From Prevotella sp. P5-92 (GTDB lineage Bacteria > Bacteroidota > Bacteroidia > Bacteroidales > Bacteroidaceae), in NCBI RefSeq assembly GCF_002251245.1, contig NZ_NPJG01000114.1, positions 1-64,000 of the forward strand: a stretch of DNA of 64,000 bases. The letters are read 5' to 3'. The translations under genes were made by a program, and so were the position numbers. A model generated the notes under the pieces. It had not been told where the DNA came from, did not search any database, and saw only the letters and a list, made by a program, of their open reading frames with translations. Of the stretch, positions 7,455-15,325 are shown one piece after another (positions within the stretch are counted from its first letter, which is position 1; every line of letters begins with the position of its first letter).

Positions 7455-9143
7455 ATGACAATGAGAAGAAATACATTCAACAGATGGGTAGCGATTATGG
7501 CAGTATTGGCATATATCATATCTGCCGAGGCACAGGTGGCGTTTAGATATAAGGGAGTGACTATGAATACCAGCAGGCATTGCCTGCTTGTGGACGACAC
7601 GAAGAAGGCGAAGGAGAAACACTTCCTTTTCGCCTCTCTAGTTGACGCCTTGACTTTTGCCGACAAGCATAACGATGAAGACTCTCTATGGACGGAGATA
7701 TACATCTGTCCATCTGTGTATTGGATGGACAACCCTGACGACGAGGCGATAAGAAGGCCCAATCCGGGAGAGGGAACGCCTTACGCCCTGGAGGTAAAGG
7801 CAAACCGACTGAAACTCATAGGTCTTGGCGAGAGTGCTGAAGACGTAGTGCTTGCCTGCAACCGCGGACAGACACAAGGAGCTGAAGGCAATTTCACCAT
7901 GTTTCATTTCCTTGGCAGTAATGTAGAGGCTGCAAATATCACATTTGGCAATTACTGCAATGTTGACCTCATATATCCCAAGGACAAAAGCAAGAACAGA
8001 AAGCGGAGAAAGGATGCCATAGTGCAGGCTCAGATAGCCATCTGCGCGGGCGACAACTACAGGCTTGACAACTGTCGATTCATATCACGACTTAACCTCT
8101 GCCCATTCGTTGGGGCCAAACATACGGTATTCAACAACTGCTATTTTGAGTGTACCGACGATGCCTTGTGCGGTACGGGAGTATATAACAAATGCCGGTT
8201 TACTCTGTTCAGCAGCAAGCCGTTCTATACCACCGACCATGAGACGGGAGCGGTATTCCATGATTGCGATATTCATAGCAAGACCACCGGCATACAATAT
8301 ATTAATAAGGTAAGCGGACCCGTAACATTGGAAAACTGCCGATGGACAAGCGACGACCCAAGTTTGAAAATAGAATGGTGCAAGCGTCCCGACCCTCGAC
8401 ATCTATGCACGATGAAGGACTGCACTCTCAACGGCAAGCCCATCTCCCTGCCCACTCCCACAGAACCTCTGCCATTGCAGTTGCCACCCTTTGCCATGCA
8501 AATACAAACAGACATCATCCCCGGAGGATGGACATTGGATTGCCATAAGCCCAAGGACACAATGGACTACGACTGGCAGGCTGACAACACCCGCCCCTCG
8601 TGGGGATATGCCGAGGGAGTGGATGGAGCTGAAGGTTCGTGGGGGATGGTGCAGTTGCAGAAAGGGGCAAGGATGATGTTTACCCCTAAGGATGAGACTG
8701 CTAAAGTAGGCAACCAGGAATGTATCGTAACCCTCGACCCATGCAAGTCGGCTGGACAAGGATTCGGATCTGCCACTGGGCAGTATCTTGACATCTGCAT
8801 AAAGTTTGACTCCCGCTCTCTGACTGGCTATGGCATACGCTTTGTACGCACCCCCGACTACGACCATGCTGTTGAGGTCTGCCTTGTGGAATACATCCAT
8901 GGCGACATACGCAAGATTTCCACTTCCGAACGATGCGACATATTCAGGAGAGGATGCCGTGTGGAGTTATACGCACGTGGAGATACAATAAGTGCCAAGG
9001 TGTCAAACTCCAATTTCCCCGACGTCACCCATACCCTCACGTCCAAGATGCCATCACCCAATACTTTCGGTGGTTTCCATCTCCAACACACGGGAAGCAC
9101 AGGTGCCTCAGCCACAGTGATAAAGTCAATAATGATTAAATAA
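7455..9143 (+). CDS. Secreted right-handed beta-helix protein, pectinesterase-like, with C-terminal lectin-like domain
   Basis: A 562-residue protein from ATG 7455; upstream codons of the open frame lie before the predicted transcription start. A signal peptide ends near SAEAQ. Residues about 25-330 resemble the pectin methylesterase/pectate lyase helix: FASLVDALTFADKH, TEIYICPSVYWMDN, RLKLIGLGESAEDVVLACNR, NVEAANITFGNYCN and repeated strand-turn units (YRLDNCRFISR, TVFNNCYFECTDD, VTLENCRW). The last 200 residues look like a beta-sandwich (YLDICIKFDSRSLTGYGIRF). A role in plant polysaccharide breakdown is likely, but catalytic aspartates of CE8 could not be assigned. It follows the TonB operon divergently. 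Confidence 0.7.
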   Translation: MTMRRNTFNRWVAIMAVLAYIISAEAQVAFRYKGVTMNTSRHCLLVDDTKKAKEKHFLFASLVDALTFADKHNDEDSLWTEIYICPSVYWMDNPDDEAIRRPNPGEGTPYALEVKANRLKLIGLGESAEDVVLACNRGQTQGAEGNFTMFHFLGSNVEAANITFGNYCNVDLIYPKDKSKNRKRRKDAIVQAQIAICAGDNYRLDNCRFISRLNLCPFVGAKHTVFNNCYFECTDDALCGTGVYNKCRFTLFSSKPFYTTDHETGAVFHDCDIHSKTTGIQYINKVSGPVTLENCRWTSDDPSLKIEWCKRPDPRHLCTMKDCTLNGKPISLPTPTEPLPLQLPPFAMQIQTDIIPGGWTLDCHKPKDTMDYDWQADNTRPSWGYAEGVDGAEGSWGMVQLQKGARMMFTPKDETAKVGNQECIVTLDPCKSAGQGFGSATGQYLDICIKFDSRSLTGYGIRFVRTPDYDHAVEVCLVEYIHGDIRKISTSERCDIFRRGCRVELYARGDTISAKVSNSNFPDVTHTLTSKMPSPNTFGGFHLQHTGSTGASATVIKSIMIK

Positions 9144-9159
9144 TTTAGATATAAGACAA

Positions 9160-9687
9160 ATGGGAATAAGCGAGAGACAGGAGAAAGTGATTACCTATCT
9201 GAAGGAACACGACATACCATTCACATACTACAACCATCCCGAAGGCAAGACTATCGAGGAGGCCAAGCGATGGTGGAGGGCCGATGGAAGCGTGCACTGC
9301 AAGAACCTTTTCTTCCGCAACCACAAGGGCAATAGGCATTATCTAGTGTGCTTCAATTGCGACCACGACCTCGACATACATTATCTGGAGCACAGACTCA
9401 AGGAATCACTCATTTCACAAGGACTACCCTCGTGCGGCAAACTCTCGTTTGCCTCACCCGAGAGAATGATGAGATACTTGGGATTGGAACCGGGAAGTGT
9501 ATCTCCTTTCGGACTTATCAACGACACTGAGAACCATGTCCACCTCTTCCTCGACGACGAGTTGCGCAATGCCACTACCCTATCCTTTCATCCCAACGAC
9601 TGCCGAGGCACGGTAGTGATAAAGCGGGAAGACTTCGAGAGGTATCTCACTATCGTGGAAAATACCTATGAATACCTCAAACTGTAA
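9160..9687 (+). CDS. Prolyl-tRNA editing (YbaK/ProXp-like) deacylase
   Basis: A 175-residue cytoplasmic protein of the YbaK/PrdX type, which hydrolyses mischarged Ala-tRNA(Pro) or related species. Seen are the N-terminal helix (QEKVITYLKEHDIPFTYYNH), the catalytic-lysine segment VHCKNLFFRNHKGNRHYLVC, the loop GLEPGSVSPFGLIND and the C-terminal HPNDCRGTVVIKREDFERYL. Length and motif order match free-standing prolyl-tRNA editing proteins. It lies 16 bp after the beta-helix gene and may share its transcript, though the functions look unrelated. Confidence 0.9.
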   Translation: MGISERQEKVITYLKEHDIPFTYYNHPEGKTIEEAKRWWRADGSVHCKNLFFRNHKGNRHYLVCFNCDHDLDIHYLEHRLKESLISQGLPSCGKLSFASPERMMRYLGLEPGSVSPFGLINDTENHVHLFLDDELRNATTLSFHPNDCRGTVVIKREDFERYLTIVENTYEYLKL

Positions 9688-9808
9688 TAAAAATATGGAG
9701 ACACCAAGGCTTTGAAGTGAACCTGTCCCCGATGATTCTTCGAGAGACTAAACCGCTACATCTCGCTATCACGGAGAAACTCGCTGTTGTTCCGTAGTTT
9801 GCCATTGC

Positions 9809-11230
9809 TTAGAGTTCATATAAATCGTTCAATTGTATATCTGCTTGTACCTCACCCCAATGCTCGTTTTGCACCAGTCCATCTGTAGTGATCATAATAG
9901 AATGAACTGCGCTTTTAGTACCTGTCACACTTTGGAAAACATTTCGCTTTCGTGCAAGTTCCTCTGCATAATCGGATGTTATTGAATATGGCTCCTTCGA
10001 GTATTTCATCTCGCAAACATCGATAATGCCATCACTGCGATCGATCAAAAGGTCAATATGAACACCACGCCTGTTCTCCTTTTCATTAGGGAGACAACGC
10101 CATGCAAACTCATTTGTCAATATTCCACTGATGCCCAGCTTTTTCTTGATCTGATCCGCATGCCAGAGGCAAGCACGTTCAAAAGCCAAACCACACCATG
10201 TATTGTATTTGGGACTTCCAAGCATTGTCTTCCAATAGTTTGAGCCTTGACGTGCACCATCAATAAACTCGTAATAGAATAGAGTGTAGTGGTCTATCAA
10301 CTGGAAGATGTCCAACTTGGTTCTATACCCCATCATGGTGTAACTACGGATAAATCCACACCATTCCAAATCATTAAGAATTTCAGAGAACGCTCCGTTA
10401 TCATCAAAGCCACCAGCTTCAAGAAGCTCCAGTCGAGTCATGCCCATCTTCTTTTTTGCCAGCAATTCTATAACCTTAATGTATGGTTCCGGTTTCTTGA
10501 ATAGTGAAGCGTACAGCATCTCAAACTCATCATGCAGTTCACCATCAGATGAGAATATCAGCCTGTCAACTTCTTGGGTTATGCTTGCTCCTTTCTGTAA
10601 AAGACTCCAATAATAAGGTACACCTCCGAATATCATGTAGGCTTCAAGCATCTGCTTGCGATTTAGTACCAAACCTCGGGACTGTGCTAACTTCTCACAC
10701 AATCCCAACGGGAATGGTTTGAGAGATATACGATGATTCAAACGATTGTGGAGACCTCCTTTGTTTTTGATGATCTTCTTCACCATCCATGATGTACTGC
10801 TTCCACACACTACAAAAACAATATCTTTGCGAGCAGATGCCCAATCATTCCAAAACGACTCTAATTCTGACAGGAAACCAGAACGTGGTGAATCCATCCA
10901 TGGAAGTTCATCAAGGAATACAACTTTCTTTCCTTCAGGAAGGTTGTTGATGAATCGCTTTAGTTCACTAAAAGCATCCCCCCAATTGGTTAATTCAGGT
11001 GTGTCTTTCTGACCATGTTCTTTTAATGTCCTGCGGAATCTCACTAATTGCTTTCTTGCCGTCAGTTTTGCTGCACCAGTAAACTGGAAGTCAAATTTAT
11101 ATCCGTAAGCTTCTCGTATAAGAAAGGTCTTGCCTACACGACGTCTTCCATATACAGCAATAAATTGCGAATACTCTTCAGAAAGAGCATTCTGCAGTAG
11201 TTGTTTTTCTTTGTCTCTACCTATAAGCAT
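9809..11230 (-). CDS. AAA ATPase (ATPase_2 type) with C-terminal DUF234/PD-(D/E)XK domain
   Basis: A 473-residue protein from ATG 11230. The longer start at 11251 touches the predicted -7 box (TAACTTTG, 11263-11256), so the inner ATG is preferred. Walker A is GRRRVGKT (residues 28-35) and Walker B is VVFLDELPW (about 103-111); SFWNDWASARKDIVFVVCGS carries the sensor strand. A winged-helix region follows (KMGMTRLELLEAGG). The C-terminus has HIDLLIDRSD and DVCEMKYSKE, the D...ExK pattern of PD-(D/E)XK nucleases. The family is common in Bacteroidetes and archaea with no settled function. A related gene runs divergently from 11579. Confidence 0.88.
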   Translation of the reverse strand: MLIGRDKEKQLLQNALSEEYSQFIAVYGRRRVGKTFLIREAYGYKFDFQFTGAAKLTARKQLVRFRRTLKEHGQKDTPELTNWGDAFSELKRFINNLPEGKKVVFLDELPWMDSPRSGFLSELESFWNDWASARKDIVFVVCGSSTSWMVKKIIKNKGGLHNRLNHRISLKPFPLGLCEKLAQSRGLVLNRKQMLEAYMIFGGVPYYWSLLQKGASITQEVDRLIFSSDGELHDEFEMLYASLFKKPEPYIKVIELLAKKKMGMTRLELLEAGGFDDNGAFSEILNDLEWCGFIRSYTMMGYRTKLDIFQLIDHYTLFYYEFIDGARQGSNYWKTMLGSPKYNTWCGLAFERACLWHADQIKKKLGISGILTNEFAWRCLPNEKENRRGVHIDLLIDRSDGIIDVCEMKYSKEPYSITSDYAEELARKRNVFQSVTGTKSAVHSIMITTDGLVQNEHWGEVQADIQLNDLYEL

Positions 11231-11341
11231 TGTCGTAATGTCTAAAAACATGGTGCAAAGTTAATGATTTTCGTGCAAAAACATGCGGAAACTAATAGAT
11301 ATTTTGTGTTTCCGCTGATTTATTAACGATTTTTGTCATAC

Positions 11342-11425
11342 AGGGTCAGGGGACAGGTACTTGAAGTGACTGAAGTGAACCCAAAAAGTTGGACGGGTTC
11401 ACTTCAGTACCTGTCCCCTGACCCT
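11342..11425. repeat. REP-like palindrome with GGGGACAGGTAC core
   Basis: The 19-base arm AGGGTCAGGGGACAGGTAC (11342-11360) has its exact reverse complement at 11407-11425. Inside, TGAAGTGAACCC (11371-11382) pairs with 11395-11406 around a 12-base loop, with TTGAAGTGAC (11361-11370) bulged out. The core resembles REP/BIME elements mobilised by RAYT (TnpA-REP) transposases. No such transposase gene lies in the window. The inner half recurs inverted at 52404-52429. Confidence 0.8.
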
Positions 11426-11460
11426 CAAAAACCGTATCGAAAATCAGAGAAATTTGCCCC

Positions 11461-11527
11461 AAAAGTGGAGATAGCATGGCGGAAAGTGACTTTTTTTTCG
11501 ACTTTTCGCCATACTATCGCCACTTTT
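11461..11527. repeat. 27-bp imperfect inverted repeat before the second DUF234-type ATPase gene
   Basis: The arm at 11461-11487 begins AAAAGTGGAGATAGCATGGC; its partner at 11501-11527 is complementary at 24 of 27 positions. The repeat lies just upstream of the TATCTTTG box (11542-11549) of the next gene, so it may be an operator or part of an inserted element. Confidence 0.75.
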
Positions 11528-11578
11528 TCAAAAAATACATGTATCTTTGCACCAAGTTTATATAAAACACCTGAGTAT

Positions 11579-13003
11579 ATGAAGTATTGTGATTCAATAG
11601 TAGGAAGACAGCATGAGCAAGACATCCTCCAGATGTGCTATGACTCACCAAAGGCTGAATTTGTAGCAGTCTATGGCAGGAGAAGAATTGGCAAGACATA
11701 TCTTGTCAAGCAGTATTTCGGCGAGCATTTTGACTTCTATGCTACGGGTGTATATCAGGAGAGTCGTTCAGGGCAACTGAAGCATTGGCAGAACCAACTT
11801 ACTAAATATAGCGGTGTAAGACATAACAAACCCAAGGATTGGAATGAAGCTTTCTCTCTGTTGCAAAATCTTATAGAATCACTACAGGATAAAGACAGAT
11901 TTCTCATCTTTATCGACGAGCTGCCATGGTTTGACACCCCTAAGTCTGGCTTCCTCCGCGCACTCGACCTTTTCTGGAATGGATGGGCATCCAATCGCCC
12001 GAAGGTTAAACTCATAGTCTGTGGGAGTGCCACCACATGGATGACCAACAAACTGCTCGGCGACAAGGGCGGACTTCATAACCGCGTAACTCGCCCATTG
12101 CATCTTATGCCTTTCACACTGTTGGAAACAGAACAATACCTCAAGTCGCTAAATATGGAGTGGAGTCGCCAGGAAGTGCTCGATGCATATATGATACTTG
12201 GTGGCACACCTTTTTATCTGTCGTTGCTTCGTCCCGAACTCTCTCTCACTCAGAATGTTGACGAACTCTTCTTTAGTGGCGATGCGGTATTAAGGTCGGA
12301 GTATTCATTCCTGTTCAAGTCCCTTTTTAATGAGGCTACACTCTATAGACGTATAGTAGAGCTGTTGTCAACATCGCTTATGGGCCTCAGCCGCCAAGAT
12401 ATAGTCAAGATGTTAAAGATTACCGACAATGGCAATCTCAGCGAAGCTCTTGACAATCTTGTGAGATGTGATTTCCTGCGTCGATATCAGGCTTTTGGAA
12501 AAAAGGGCAACGACCCTGTATATCAGCTTACCGACATGTACACCCTGTTTTATCTTCGTTTTGTGAAAAACCACAACGGACAAGATGAATATGCATGGAG
12601 CAATATTGGTTCTGGACAGCGCAATGCTTGGTCGGGATATGCATTCGAGCAGGTTTGCATATTGCATATAAGCAAAATCAAGCAGGCATTAGGAATATCG
12701 GGCATAGCCTCCGATGTATGCTCCTGGTATTATCGCTCGACAGACCATAGGGCGCAGATTGACTTGGTAATAGACCGTAGCGACAAGTGCATCGACTTGT
12801 GTGAAATGAAATATTGCGATCGCGACTATGAACTCAAAAAGGACTATGTGGAATATCTGAAGGAACGACGCGACCTCTTCAGAGATGTTACCAAGACCAC
12901 AAAGACTCTTCGTCTTACACTGATTACATCCAGCGGAATAAAACCTGGCAAATATCTGTCTTCCATACAAGGCCGCCTGACAATAGACGATCTTTTCAGA
13001 TAA
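11579..13003 (+). CDS. AAA ATPase (ATPase_2 type) with C-terminal DUF234/PD-(D/E)XK domain, second copy
   Basis: A 474-residue protein. ATG 11579 is chosen because a TATCTTTG promoter box lies at 11542-11549 and the longer frame runs through the REP palindrome. Walker A is GRRRIGKTY and Walker B is FLIFIDELPW. The middle shows KVKLIVCGSATTWMTNKLL and a winged-helix part (LMGLSRQDIVKML). The nuclease-like end has QIDLVIDRSDKCIDLCEMKY. It is clearly paralogous to the leftward gene at 9809-11230, and the two are arranged back to back around two palindromes. Role unknown; family members are often suggested to act in defence or mobile element biology, but this is unproven. Confidence 0.88.
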   Translation: MKYCDSIVGRQHEQDILQMCYDSPKAEFVAVYGRRRIGKTYLVKQYFGEHFDFYATGVYQESRSGQLKHWQNQLTKYSGVRHNKPKDWNEAFSLLQNLIESLQDKDRFLIFIDELPWFDTPKSGFLRALDLFWNGWASNRPKVKLIVCGSATTWMTNKLLGDKGGLHNRVTRPLHLMPFTLLETEQYLKSLNMEWSRQEVLDAYMILGGTPFYLSLLRPELSLTQNVDELFFSGDAVLRSEYSFLFKSLFNEATLYRRIVELLSTSLMGLSRQDIVKMLKITDNGNLSEALDNLVRCDFLRRYQAFGKKGNDPVYQLTDMYTLFYLRFVKNHNGQDEYAWSNIGSGQRNAWSGYAFEQVCILHISKIKQALGISGIASDVCSWYYRSTDHRAQIDLVIDRSDKCIDLCEMKYCDRDYELKKDYVEYLKERRDLFRDVTKTTKTLRLTLITSSGIKPGKYLSSIQGRLTIDDLFR

Positions 13004-13324
13004 CAGTTTTTTGGTTCTGCCGCCAATCCCATTTATGCCACCTTCTTGTACTAAATCGTATGAAAAAAGTGAGATTTAGTACAAAAAGCTTGCATATTTC
13101 GGCTTTTCTTCCTATATTTACACAGAATTTAAGAATGAGCGATTATGGCAACAAACATTCGGTACAGGGGACAGGTCAGTGTCCCCTGTACCGCGCACCG
13201 AGTCCGATTTCTGGCAATACATCGATGCCGTAAAGGTGTTTGTGGAAAAGGATTAAGAGGGTTTGAAGGGGTTTGAACTAATAGCAGTGTAACAATAATC
13301 CTTATTTGGATTAAAGACTGCTAC
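13004..13324. other. Gap with a decayed coding trace and a REP hairpin
   Basis: Apart from the hairpin at 13160-13193, a short frame after it reads ESDFWQYIDAVKVFVEKD and then stops at 13253-13255. This looks like the C-terminus of a protein separated from its start by the hairpin. It is too short to identify. Nothing else is supported. Confidence 0.4.
13160..13193. repeat. REP-like perfect hairpin
   Basis: CGGTACAGGGGAC at 13160-13172 is exactly complementary to 13181-13193, with an 8-base loop AGGTCAGT. It shares the GGGGACAGGT core with the palindrome at 11342-11425 and half-copies near 4626 and 9718. Confidence 0.85.
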
Positions 13325-13498
13325 TTAGATGTTTTTACCAATTATCTGAGCATCTTCTTCAGTGATAAGCCCCCGTAAAAGGGCATCTCTCAAATCTGCC
13401 ATGGTATTGTACTCAACGCCTTTGTAAACATAACCACCAGACACTGATTGCAATTCGTTGTCGGCAACCAATTTTTTTTTAATATCTTTCTCGTTCAT
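13325..13498 (-). CDS. Small peptide with double-glycine leader motif (putative secreted peptide precursor)
   Basis: A 57-residue leftward frame from ATG 13498 to TAA 13327-13325. The N-terminus MNEKDIKKKLVADNELQSVSGG has the ELxxVSGG signature of double-glycine leaders cleaved by peptidase-containing ABC transporters. The remaining 35 residues (YVYKGVEYNTMADLRDALL and then RGLITEEDAQIIGKNI) form the presumed core, acidic with no cysteine. A TATCTTTG box lies leftward at 13534-13527. No transporter or maturation enzyme is in the window, so export is inferred from the motif alone. It could instead be an unrelated small protein with a chance GG. Confidence 0.6.
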   Translation of the reverse strand: MNEKDIKKKLVADNELQSVSGGYVYKGVEYNTMADLRDALLRGLITEEDAQIIGKNI

Positions 13499-13669
13499 AA
13501 TTCATTAAATTTAAAAAGTTGTGGTGCAAAGATAGTACTATTTTTCAATAGTAGTTAGCCAAAACGAGAAAATTTTCATGGTTTCACCTTTTTTTATCAA
13601 ATCACGACTTGTTTTTCCCGATTTGTCCACTTTTAAACTTCAGGAACTAACATTCCTGTACTTTCGGAA

Positions 13670-13936
13670 ATGAATCATAGGACTCTATCTGTTTATCGCA
13701 AGCCCTGCGAGAACGAGAAACCTGTATATCTCACCGCTTCCGACATCGTGGCGCGATTCGGTGGCCAGGTAAGGCTGTCGGCTGTGCAGGTCGGTAAAGC
13801 GCTGCAGGACATGGGCATCGAACAGTATCGTACGCGCGACGGCCGTTTCTGGAAGCTCTATGAGCGACCCGCCTCCGACATAGGCAACGTCTTGCCCGAT
13901 GGTGAAGAACCACCCCCAAAAGACATGCCATTTTAA
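13670..13936 (+). CDS. DUF3874-like winged-helix remnant of a VapE-type protein
   Basis: An 88-residue protein. VYLTASDIVARFGGQVRLSA, VGKALQDMGIEQYRTRDGRF and WKLY resemble the C-terminal DNA-binding region (DUF3874-like) of Bacteroidetes VirE/VapE proteins. The helicase part that normally precedes it is absent, so this is either a stand-alone domain or a remnant. Downstream are DUF4248 and smalltalk genes, the usual companions of such loci. A TACTTTCG sequence just before the ATG resembles a promoter box. Confidence 0.55.
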   Translation: MNHRTLSVYRKPCENEKPVYLTASDIVARFGGQVRLSAVQVGKALQDMGIEQYRTRDGRFWKLYERPASDIGNVLPDGEEPPPKDMPF

Positions 13937-13946
13937 GTCCAAAGGC

Positions 13947-14076
13947 GTGACAGATGTGACACTTGTGACAGATAAATATACATACTTTCGCGTAAATTGA
14001 AATTAAGGGTTACTAATAGTAGGCCTGAATTAAATATTTAATAAAATGTTGCATATCCATCTGTCACATCTGTCAC
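13947..14076. repeat. GTGACA repeats of 9-bp period, direct then inverted
   Basis: GTGACA occurs at 13947, 13956 and 13965 (9-bp period). Inverted copies (TGTCAC) lie at 14062 and 14071, again 9 bp apart. The two groups face each other across about 90 bp of AT-rich DNA that also carries a TACTTTCG box. Similar GTGACA motifs recur near 22845-22903 and 34357-34374. Confidence 0.75.
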
Positions 14077-14241
14077 CATGACGACATAAATGCCCACTCG
14101 TCCGCATCCAGCCCGCCAGATTTCGGTCTTGCATAAAGTAAAGACCCTACATCAACCGGCTTTTGCGCCACACGAATCCTTTACTCTTTAATCTTTAAGA
14201 TTTTAATCTTTTAATTTTTAATTTTTAATTTTCTTTCCCCC

Positions 14242-14439
14242 GTGAAGCGTAGAGATTTAGCAATTATGTATTTCCCCGACAAGACTCCCGACCAGGCGGT
14301 TCGCAACCTGCGACGCTGGATAGAGAACTGTCCCGATCTTGTGGCTGCCCTCAAGGAGATTGGCATGCCACGAAAGCACAAGAAGGACCTTACTGCAAGG
14401 CAAGTGCGAATCATCATGGAATATCTCGGAGACCCGTAA
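14242..14439 (+). CDS. DUF4248 family protein
   Basis: A 65-residue basic protein, probably starting at GTG 14242. It matches the DUF4248 pattern: an LAIMYFPDKTPDQAVRNLRR helix pair, WIENCPDLVAALKEIG and the end DLTARQVRIIMEYLGDP. DUF4248 genes sit next to VapE/VirE-type, HU-like and smalltalk genes in Bacteroidales. The fold suggests a small helix-turn-helix-like DNA binder; the function is unknown. The HU-like gene usually found next is replaced here by a tandem repeat. Confidence 0.8.
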   Translation: MKRRDLAIMYFPDKTPDQAVRNLRRWIENCPDLVAALKEIGMPRKHKKDLTARQVRIIMEYLGDP

Positions 14440-14465
14440 TCCTCTGGGCTTCGGCTCAGAAGAAA

Positions 14466-14657
14466 CAGTTGCAAACTGAATGCCCGATTCAGTATTCAAC
14501 TGATTGCTCTGTTCAGTATGCAACTGATTGCCCTGTTCAGTTTACAACTGATTACCCTGTTCAGTTCACAACTGAATACCCGAATCAGTTAACAAGTGAT
14601 TACCCGAATCAGTTAACAAGTGATTACCCGATTCAGTTGTCATGTGATTGCTCCATC
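14466..14657. repeat. Eight tandem 24-bp repeats with palindromic core
   Basis: Eight contiguous 24-base units span this interval, of the form CAGTTNACAACTGATTACCC plus 4 bases. Most units contain the partial palindrome CAGT...ACTG. A frame through them stays open and encodes an 8-residue repeat (such as FTTDYPVQ), but it lacks an ATG, so it is treated as non-coding. The array fills the place where an HU-like gene usually lies between DUF4248 and smalltalk. Confidence 0.85.
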
Positions 14658-14824
14658 TTTAAACAACGACCAACAACGTCCAACAACGACCATCGCCAAA
14701 TCAGAATGTAGTACCCTTGCACTTGGAAAGCGAAAGGTCCCCTTTACTGGCCAGAAGGAGCCACCTTCCGATTACACAGCGAGTTAAATAATTCAATTGT
14801 TCAACATTTAAATTTTCAAATTCT

Positions 14825-14935
14825 ATGTCAACAACAAACAGATCCACCTGGAAACTGATCCTTCAGCTCTTCGTCTCCATCGCCACAGCCATCGCCACCA
14901 CCCTCGGCGTCACCAGCTGCATGGCCATGTTATAA
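14825..14935 (+). CDS. Smalltalk protein
   Basis: A 36-residue protein with a single hydrophobic segment (ILQLFVSIATAIATTLGVTS) after a short polar start MSTTNRSTWK, ending CMAML. It matches the small Bacteroidales membrane proteins called smalltalk, normally found between an HU-like DNA-binding protein and an N-acetylmuramoyl-L-alanine amidase in mobile or phage-like loci. No amidase follows here. A terminator lies 8 bp downstream. Confidence 0.85.
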   Translation: MSTTNRSTWKLILQLFVSIATAIATTLGVTSCMAML

Positions 14936-14942
14936 CGATCGC

Positions 14943-14974
14943 GGCGGGCATCAATCACGATGCCCGCCCTTTTC
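14943..14974 (+). terminator. Intrinsic terminator after smalltalk
   Basis: GGCGGGCATC at 14943-14952 pairs with GATGCCCGCC at 14959-14968 around a 6-base loop and is followed by CTTTTCC. It would end the DUF4248-smalltalk transcript. Confidence 0.8.
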
Positions 14975-15250
14975 CTTTTCGTTGCACTAATTTTTCCCCG
15001 CGGTGAAGAAGGTTTACATAACCAATTAGAGTGTCCAGTTTGTCGTTCCAAAAAACGTGCTGGATTTACCCATTTGTATTGTTGATTTAGCGCTCTGATT
15101 TTTAATGTATTTTTAACAATAATAGTTCTTTAAAAATGTGCAAATAATGATTAAGGGTTCTACCTATCATTGCTATAGGTAAAACGAAAGCCATCAAATC
15201 GGATAATAAACAAAGGGCGTGTTTTTTGCAGGGGAGCCAAATTCCTTCTC
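14975..15250. other. Gap before AAA copy A
   Basis: No coding frame is supported. A short inverted repeat, ACCTAT...ATAGGT, lies near 15161-15179. Homology with the leaders of copies B and C begins only near 15241. Confidence 0.5.
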
Positions 15251-15256
15251 TATTTC

Positions 15257-15287
15257 TTTGAAGTATCGTTTATTTTTCGTATTTTTG
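15257..15287 (+). promoter_or_regulatory. Promoter of AAA-ATPase/nuclease copy A
   Basis: TTTG at 15257-15260, a 19-base spacer and TATTTTTG at 15280-15287. The leader down to ATG 15326 is nearly identical to those of copies B and C. Confidence 0.8.
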
Positions 15288-15325
15288 CAGCGTAAAAAGT
15301 GTTCGTTTAATAAAATGCAGATGAT

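Noticed and set aside
11333..11578. 82-codon N-terminal extension of the second DUF234-type ATPase
   Set aside because: It would translate the REP palindrome and the second inverted repeat, and lies upstream of the TATCTTTG promoter box.
14469..14711. 80-codon frame through the 24-bp repeat array
   Set aside because: Starts only with TTG and consists of the repeat translation; annotated as a repeat instead.
14943..15180. Possible CRISPR or tRNA in the gap before AAA copy A
   Set aside because: Only a terminator hairpin and a short inverted repeat are present; no spaced repeats and no cloverleaf.
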